The position numbers and the translations under genes were made by a program. A stretch of DNA of 64,000 nt. Origin: Gilvibacter sp. SZ-19. GTDB taxonomy: Bacteria > Bacteroidota > Bacteroidia > Flavobacteriales > Flavobacteriaceae. Location: positions 1,742,864 through 1,806,863 of the forward strand of contig NZ_CP019333.1 of assembly GCF_002163875.1 (NCBI RefSeq). The letters are read 5' to 3'. Positions 59,820 through 64,000 of this stretch are shown one piece after another (the first letter of the stretch is position 1; each line of letters begins with the position of its first letter). Under the pieces are notes generated by a model. The model saw nothing but the letters and a program-made list of their open reading frames with translations. It made no database searches and was not told the DNA's origin.

Positions 59820-60032
59820 ATGAAAACTTTAAAATTTAAAACAAATATCAATTGTGGTGGGTGCGTATCAAAAGTAACCCCTTTTTTAAACAAGCAGGAA
59901 GGTGTAGAAAGTTGGGAAGTAGATACCGCCAATCCTGACAAAATATTGACAATAGAAAGTGATGGTGCTTCAGAAGAAGCTATTAAGACTACTTTGCAAA
60001 AAGTAGGGTTTAAGGCAGAGTCTGTAGCATAA
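59820..60032 (+). CDS. HMA-domain copper chaperone (CopZ-like)
   Basis: The 70-residue protein starts KTLKFKTNINCGGCVSKVTP with CxxC (CGGC near residue 12) in the HMA loop, and ends TTLQKVGFKAESVA. It is cytosolic. Right behind copA, it should hand Cu(I) to that ATPase. The loop lacks the usual Met before the first Cys (NINCGGC), as in many Bacteroidota copies. Confidence 0.88.
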   Translation: MKTLKFKTNINCGGCVSKVTPFLNKQEGVESWEVDTANPDKILTIESDGASEEAIKTTLQKVGFKAESVA

Positions 60033-60047
60033 CATACTCAATTTGAT

Positions 60048-60818
60048 ATGGGTTACGCTATCCTCTTAGGTGTCATTCTTCTTTTGGTTGTTCACTTTTA
60101 CAGAAAAGCACAACGGCAAAAGGTACAGCCTTTTCCAGAGTATTGGCATAGTTTGTTGCTGGATAACGTACTTTACTATCGAAATCTTTCAAAAGAAAGG
60201 CAAGAGGTATTTCAGCAGCGAATGATGCAATTTTTGAGTGAAGTTTATATTGATGGTGTACAGTTGGAATTGCAAGAACTTGACAAAATTCTAATCGCTG
60301 CAAGTGCGGTAATACCCGTATTTGGGTTCAAAGAATGGCATTACACCAATTTAAGCGGAATCCTACTGTATCCAGACAATTTCAATGAGGATATGCAATT
60401 TGGGTCTAAGGAAAAATCCCGTTATATAGGTGGAATTGTTGGTAACGGACGTTTTGAAAGACAAATGATTCTTTCTAAAAAAGCCCTTTACCACGGTTTC
60501 AAAAACAAAAGCGATAAAAACAACACGGGCATTCACGAATTTGTACATCTTATTGATAAGCTCGATGACCATACGGACGGGATTCCAGAACGGCTATTAC
60601 AGCATCAATATACCATCCCGTGGTTGAATTTGATTCATAGAGAAATGGAAGCCATAAATGGTAACCAATCCGACATCCGTAAATATGGAGGAACTAACCA
60701 AGCCGAATTCTTTGCAGTAGCTTCTGAATACTTTTTTGAACGTCCAGATTTACTTAAGAGAAAGCACCCAGAACTCTACAAAATGTTGGTGGAGTGTTTC
60801 AATCAAAAATTATCTTAA
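60048..60818 (+). CDS. MtfA-type zinc-dependent peptidase (M90 family)
   Basis: The 256-residue protein has an N-terminal membrane helix (YAILLGVILLLVVHFYRK) and the zinc site GIHEFVHLIDKLDDHTDG near residue 162, followed by EFFAVASEYFFERPDLLKR with the third ligand. This fits the MtfA/M90 family, a peptidase that in E. coli binds the glucose regulator Mlc. Here it closes the copper cluster. Its target is unknown. It converges with the integrase gene. Confidence 0.85.
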   Translation: MGYAILLGVILLLVVHFYRKAQRQKVQPFPEYWHSLLLDNVLYYRNLSKERQEVFQQRMMQFLSEVYIDGVQLELQELDKILIAASAVIPVFGFKEWHYTNLSGILLYPDNFNEDMQFGSKEKSRYIGGIVGNGRFERQMILSKKALYHGFKNKSDKNNTGIHEFVHLIDKLDDHTDGIPERLLQHQYTIPWLNLIHREMEAINGNQSDIRKYGGTNQAEFFAVASEYFFERPDLLKRKHPELYKMLVECFNQKLS

Positions 60819-60869
60819 TTAAATCAAATATATCCCACGTTAAAAGTAGCTGTTATTGCTTTAGATTAA

Positions 60870-62084
60870 TTAAAAATTAACTACACTGTCTAGAGCATCA
60901 TCAGCTTCCTTATGGATAAAATTTGCTTGATAATTCAAAGTTGTTTTTAAATCACTATGTCTATAAAGTTTTTGCAGCATTAATGGATGAATGGTATCAC
61001 CTGCAATATTGCCAAAAGTATGTCTAGCAATGTGCATTGTTATCTTCTTATCTATTTTTGCTTTTTTGCCAATTGATTTTAAGTTATCATTGAATTTTTT
61101 TGTCGCCGTTTTTCTTTTATTATAGATATCCTTAGCGTCATTGAGATTAGCCTTTTTTAATTCGGGAAAAACAAAATCAGTGTCAAATCTCTTATCATTT
61201 CTATAGTAATTCAAAATACTTTGGACCTTATCTGGAATTTTTAAGGACAATAATTTTGAATTTTTATTCATTCTATAATGTAACCGGTCATCATATATGT
61301 CCGACCATTTTGTCCAAAGCACATCTGTAACGCGCATTCCTGCAAAATTGAAGCTAAATAGCCAAACGTTTCTTGTATGAATTTCATTGTAGGTTAGATT
61401 ATCTAAAGCTTCAATAGCTCTTACCTCAATAATATTCAACCCTATTTTTGTCGTCTCAGGAAACTTGATTTTAATTTTGTCACCACCGAAAGGATATAGT
61501 TCCCTACTGACTATTTTTAGCTTTATAGCTCTGTTGAATAATAAGCGGATTAGGACAAGTATATTCATTATTGAAGTCTCAGCAAGGTGGTGCTTAACTT
61601 TGAGGTATATCATCAATTTTTTAAGAAATCGTTCATCAATTTCTTGAAATGAAAGTTGTTTAGATTTGTGATATTTTACAATATAACTAATCAATGCGCT
61701 GTCCGTAGATAGACGGTTTAACTTTTCTGCAACTTTCAGTTCGTCCAGATGTTCTTGTGCCAGCTCAAAGAAAGTTGAGGAATTCCCTGACGCATATATT
61801 TCTTTTTTAATTTGGTTTGCTGAGGCATCTTTATACTCAGACTGTAAATCGATAAGAGCCTTATTGGCATCAGAAAGTTGTTGTGATAGCAACTTGTTTA
61901 GGTTATCAGCATTTGGATTTGTTTTTTTTACTCGAAGATTTTTTTCGTCCCATTCCTCTAAATCGATATAATGACCAACATACTGATAGGTAGAGCGACG
62001 GTTTTTTGTGATTCGAATAGCTAATGGATATTGACCTTTAACGTTCGGTTTTTTACGAAGAACTATTTTTGCATTTGATGACAT
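60870..62084 (-). CDS. int: Tyrosine recombinase/integrase of the island
   Basis: The 404-residue protein has an N-terminal arm-binding domain (KIVLRKKPNVKGQYPLAIRI; YQYVGHYIDLEEWDEKNLRV), a SAM-like core-binding domain, and the catalytic set: Arg in FNFAGMRVTDVLWTKW, HIARHTF (HxxR), and LYRHSDLKTTLNYQ with His and the nucleophile Tyr. It resembles Bacteroidota integrative-element integrases. It lies next to the att site, reading inward to the island, with four arm-type repeats upstream. It probably excises and inserts this island at tRNA-Leu. Confidence 0.93.
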   Translation of the reverse strand: MSSNAKIVLRKKPNVKGQYPLAIRITKNRRSTYQYVGHYIDLEEWDEKNLRVKKTNPNADNLNKLLSQQLSDANKALIDLQSEYKDASANQIKKEIYASGNSSTFFELAQEHLDELKVAEKLNRLSTDSALISYIVKYHKSKQLSFQEIDERFLKKLMIYLKVKHHLAETSIMNILVLIRLLFNRAIKLKIVSRELYPFGGDKIKIKFPETTKIGLNIIEVRAIEALDNLTYNEIHTRNVWLFSFNFAGMRVTDVLWTKWSDIYDDRLHYRMNKNSKLLSLKIPDKVQSILNYYRNDKRFDTDFVFPELKKANLNDAKDIYNKRKTATKKFNDNLKSIGKKAKIDKKITMHIARHTFGNIAGDTIHPLMLQKLYRHSDLKTTLNYQANFIHKEADDALDSVVNF

Positions 62085-62116
62085 AATTGACCTTTTTTGA
62101 GTACGAAAGTCAAATC

Positions 62117-62137
62117 AGGTACAACATAGGTACAACA
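62117..62137. repeat. Integrase arm-type direct repeat, pair 1
   Basis: This 21-base block is made of two copies of AGGTACAACA joined by T. The same 21 bases recur exactly at 62202-62222. It lies 33 bases upstream of the integrase start, so binding there could also control int expression. Confidence 0.75.
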
Positions 62138-62201
62138 TTGTGATTTTTGCTCAATTTTTGGTTTATACCTTTGATAAAGGTACGAAATTATTAGGCTTTT
62201 T

Positions 62202-62222
62202 AGGTACAACATAGGTACAACA
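62202..62222. repeat. Integrase arm-type direct repeat, pair 2
   Basis: Exact copy of the block at 62117-62137, 85 bases further on and about 100 bases before the tRNA-Leu fragment. Two tandem pairs in one arm next to the core site are the normal layout for arm sites of tyrosine recombinases. Confidence 0.75.
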
Positions 62223-62324
62223 AATGTTGATATTAACTGATATTAATTGACTTTAAATAAAATGATTAAAAACATAAATCATTGAAAATGAGCTGATTTA
62301 TGTTTTATTGGTGCAATATATACC

Positions 62325-62377
62325 AGACTTAGGATCTAGTGCCGCAAGGCGTGGGGGTTCGACTCCCTTCATCCGCA
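62325..62377 (+). other. Attachment site: 3' fragment of tRNA-Leu(UAG)
   Basis: The DNA from AGACTTAGGATCTAGTGCC to ATCCGCA is the 3' half of a leucine tRNA: anticodon loop CTTAGGA (anticodon UAG), 3' anticodon-stem strand, short variable-arm hairpin (TGCCGCAAGGCG), T loop GGTTCGACTCC and acceptor strand CATCCGC plus A. The 5' half (expected GCGGATG...) is missing; upstream is island DNA. So recombination occurred in the anticodon region, and this is the att junction distal to the intact tRNA, which should lie beyond the left edge of the island. Confidence 0.85.
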
Positions 62378-62382
62378 CAAAA

Positions 62383-62410
62383 GCTCTCAACCTAGTTGAG
62401 GGCTTTTTTA
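62383..62410 (+). terminator. Rho-independent terminator of the original tRNA-Leu
   Basis: Stem GCTCTCAAC / GTTGAGGGC (9 pairs, one G-U) with loop CTA, followed by TTTTTT. It is 5 bases after the tRNA acceptor end. Confidence 0.8.
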
Positions 62411-62462
62411 TTTTCAATTAATCTTATTTTGTAGATCCCCTCAACGCCGGCTCCTCGCTAAA

Positions 62463-62482
62463 AACATCCACAGGATGTTTTT
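62463..62482 (+). terminator. Hairpin followed by T-run
   Basis: AACATCC-ACA-GGATGTT followed by TTTT. It lies between the two tRNA-tail copies. It reads from a direction with no gene in between, so it is likely a leftover of an older junction. Confidence 0.55.
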
Positions 62483-62496
62483 TAAACGCTCGGCCG

Positions 62497-62514
62497 CCCT
62501 TCATCCGTACAAAA
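62497..62514 (+). repeat. Second copy of the tRNA-Leu tail
   Basis: CCCTTCATCCGTACAAAA matches 62365-62382 (CCCTTCATCCGCACAAAA) with one change. Each copy is followed by its own terminator. The preceding part of a tRNA is absent. It looks like a trace of a former insertion or excision at the same tRNA. Confidence 0.5.
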
Positions 62515-62515
62515 A

Positions 62516-62545
62516 AACCTTCAACGAAAGTTGGAGGTTTTTTTA
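62516..62545 (+). terminator. Rho-independent terminator
   Basis: AACCTTCAAC-GAAA-GTTGGAGGTT with a GNRA-type loop and a T-run after it (62538-62544). It follows the second tRNA-tail copy in the same arrangement as the first. Confidence 0.8.
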
Positions 62546-62850
62546 TTATGGTACTTTTCCCATCGCGGCAAAAGTACCCAAAAGCGCTAGCCCCTTCCAA
62601 GTCTGTTTCACCGCTCCTTCGTTAACAAAAAATACGAAGTCGCGCCGAACCATTCCCAAAATCTGAGTCGCGAGCTGCTACGCAGCATTATTGCGACATC
62701 GAACCGATCTTTGGGAATATACAGACGCTTCGCGTGAAGGGACGGTTTTCGAATTACTTTTTAATTCGTGGAAGCTTTTTTAAGGTATTTGTTATTTTTA
62801 CTTACTCCCCGGTAAATAGGTTAATTAAACTAACAACTCAGGTCTCTTAT
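62546..62850. other. Non-coding spacer before the restriction gene
   Basis: About 305 bases. It holds short hairpins (GCTGC-TAC-GCAGC near 62674 and CGAATTA-CTTTT-TAATTCG near 62751) but no convincing gene or clear promoter. A 63-codon frame over 62475-62666 spans the terminators and is judged spurious. Confidence 0.5.
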
Positions 62851-64000
62851 ATGCCCTTATTTCAAGCTTCTGTTCTAAAGAAATACCTAAACCTACAAGA
62901 TAAAGCACTTTTAGAACGGCAATTCAAGCGGTTCAGTAAGTATTTTCTAGATGCCAAGATCCAGGAGAATATTAAGAACTCTAAAGAAGAGGAGTACCAA
63001 GGTATTTTCTTGACAGAACTATTCGTGAATGTTCTGGGCTATACTTTAAAGCCTAAGGAGCCATTTAACCTTGTCGCCGAGTACAAGAATGAGACCAATG
63101 CCAGAAAGGCCGATGGCGCCATTTTAAAGGATGACAGTGCTATTGGTGTTATTGAGCTAAAAAGCACCAAAACCAAAGACTTGGAAAGTATACGCAGGCA
63201 GGCTTTTGATTACAAGGCCAATCAGAAGGATTGTGTGTACGTGATCACTTCAAACTTTGAGAAGTTACGATTCTATATTAATGATGCCACCGAGTTCATT
63301 GAGTTTGACCTTTTTAACCTCAGCCATGACCAATTTGAATTACTGTATTTGTGTTTGGCCAAGGAAAATATATTCTCTAACCTCCCATTAAAAATCAAAG
63401 AAGACTCTTTAGCTCAAGAGGAGGCTATTACCAAAGAGTTTTACAAAGACTATTCTGTCTTTAAAAGAGAGCTTTACCGCGATCTTGTAAAGCGCAACGG
63501 CAAACGCCTTAAAGAAGAGGCCAAGAGTATGCTCAGCGATCATGCTACCGATGATGTGGTTAAGGCAGAGTTACAGCGCATAGAGAAGAACGTAAAGCTG
63601 TCGCTCTTTAAAAAATCACAGAAGTTAATAGATAGGTTGCTTTTTATCTTCTTTGCTGAGGACAGAGGCTTGCTACCACCCAACTCAACCCTGCTGATAC
63701 TGGAAGAATGGAACAAGCTTAAAGACCTAGATGTGAATGTGCCGCTATACGAGCGTTTTAAGCTCTATTTCAAATACTTGGACGAGGGCAGAGAAGGCAC
63801 GGACAAGAAGGCAGAGATCTATGCCTATAATGGAGGTTTATTTAAGCCTGATACTGTTCTGGATACTATTGAGCTAGACGATGAGCTGCTCTACAAACAC
63901 ACCTTAAAACTGGCTAACTATGACTTTGAGAGCCAGGTAGATGTAAACATACTGGGGCATATCTTTGAGAACTCTTTGAACGAGATAGAGAGCGTTAATG
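62851..64000 (+). CDS. Probable type IIG restriction-modification enzyme, N-terminal part (3' end outside window)
   Basis: Reading starts PLFQASVLKKYLNLQDKALL at 62851 and continues open to the right edge (383 residues). FLTELFVNVLGYTLKPKEPF, KADGAILKDDSAIGVIELKS (D...ExK nuclease motif) and RLLFIFFAEDRGLLPPNST, YNGGLFKPD and VNILGHIFENSLNEIE are the usual N-terminal blocks of Eco57I-like/type IIG enzymes, before the methylase domain. Both cleavage and methylation would be in one chain. It lies on the far side of the att site, so it belongs to the flank or another defence element. Confidence 0.85.
   Translation, partial: MPLFQASVLKKYLNLQDKALLERQFKRFSKYFLDAKIQENIKNSKEEEYQGIFLTELFVNVLGYTLKPKEPFNLVAEYKNETNARKADGAILKDDSAIGVIELKSTKTKDLESIRRQAFDYKANQKDCVYVITSNFEKLRFYINDATEFIEFDLFNLSHDQFELLYLCLAKENIFSNLPLKIKEDSLAQEEAITKEFYKDYSVFKRELYRDLVKRNGKRLKEEAKSMLSDHATDDVVKAELQRIEKNVKLSLFKKSQKLIDRLLFIFFAEDRGLLPPNSTLLILEEWNKLKDLDVNVPLYERFKLYFKYLDEGREGTDKKAEIYAYNGGLFKPDTVLDTIELDDELLYKHTLKLANYDFESQVDVNILGHIFENSLNEIESVN

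Noticed and set aside
62325-62377. Functional tRNA-Leu gene
   Set aside because: The 5' acceptor strand, D arm and left side of the anticodon stem are absent; upstream bases do not pair with the acceptor strand.
62475-62666. 63-codon plus-strand frame after the att site
   Set aside because: It runs through a terminator hairpin and a tRNA-tail repeat, and has no recognisable domain.

Overview
This is low-GC DNA from a Bacteroidota, most likely a Flavobacteriaceae. Supporting signs are the many flavobacterial families (HYC_CC_PP proteins, AraC regulators with an N-terminal heavy-metal motif, CzcA-CzcC fusions, MerTP fusions), weak Shine-Dalgarno sites, and several promoters of the Bacteroidota TAnnTTTG type. 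Almost the whole window is a heavy-metal (copper/silver, mercury, zinc/cadmium/cobalt) resistance island. Its right edge is well supported: a tyrosine recombinase gene (60870-62084, minus), four copies of a short direct repeat (62117-62222), and the 3' fragment of a tRNA-Leu(UAG) at 62325-62377, followed by terminators. DNA to the right, beginning a probable type IIG restriction-modification gene, is read as chromosomal flank or a second element. The left edge and the intact tRNA-Leu lie outside the window.

Layout. (1) 1-14670, minus strand: a long run of genes that begins (at its 5' end, right side) with copper-handling small proteins (HYC_CC_PP, AraC regulator with metal motif, WG-repeat protein, Met-rich lipoprotein, DUF2933, HMA chaperone, SHOCT, DUF5676). 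It continues into central metabolism: lycopene-cyclase-like protein, universal stress protein, NDH-2, archaeal-type GAPDH, class I aldolase, dicarboxylate symporter, a frameshifted alpha/beta hydrolase, 6-phosphofructokinase, a cupin, GH130 phosphorylase and a glycosyltransferase. (2) 14834-17062: a TonB-dependent receptor behind a promoter flanked by two 19-bp metal-regulator-like boxes. (3) 17303-34151, plus: HYC_CC_PP, CusA pump, TolC, a multicopper oxidase with a fused CopB-like barrel, permease, DUF302, two DUF3347 proteins, haem-binding protein, K+ channel, PepSY protein, CusB with a C-terminal DUF3347, second AraC regulator, DUF305. (4) 34409-41256: mercury region with ArsR, MerTP, MerP-like, MerA, then a second module with a frameshifted CsoR-type regulator, thioredoxin-like protein, frameshifted MerTP, outer-membrane protein, HMA protein, NHL lipoprotein and a GDCCVxC protein. 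(5) 41316-50115: HYC_CC_PP-like protein, CzcA-CzcC fusion, CzcB, PII-like protein, Fur, SpoIIAA-like proteins and an AlbA-domain membrane protein. (6) 50112-60818: three P-type metal ATPases plus the remnant of a fourth, Fur, dihydrolipoyl dehydrogenase, a CDF exporter with HMA-like N terminus, CopZ and an MtfA-type peptidase.

How it fits together. Efflux from the periplasm (CusABC, CzcABC), cytoplasmic export (P-type ATPases, CDF), oxidation (multicopper oxidase), mercury uptake and reduction (MerTP/MerA), and several metal sensors (two AraC-HMA, ArsR, CsoR-type, two Fur) form a multi-metal defence. An appealing inference is that the metabolic genes on the left are metal-tolerant substitutes: a metal-free class I aldolase, a different GAPDH family, and NDH-2 without Fe-S clusters. 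Other points: a parallel structured leader between each HYC_CC_PP gene and its RND pump; three single-base frameshifts that can all be explained by loss of one G; palindromic mini-insertions inside two metal genes; and a tandem ~103-bp hairpin element in a gene-free stretch.
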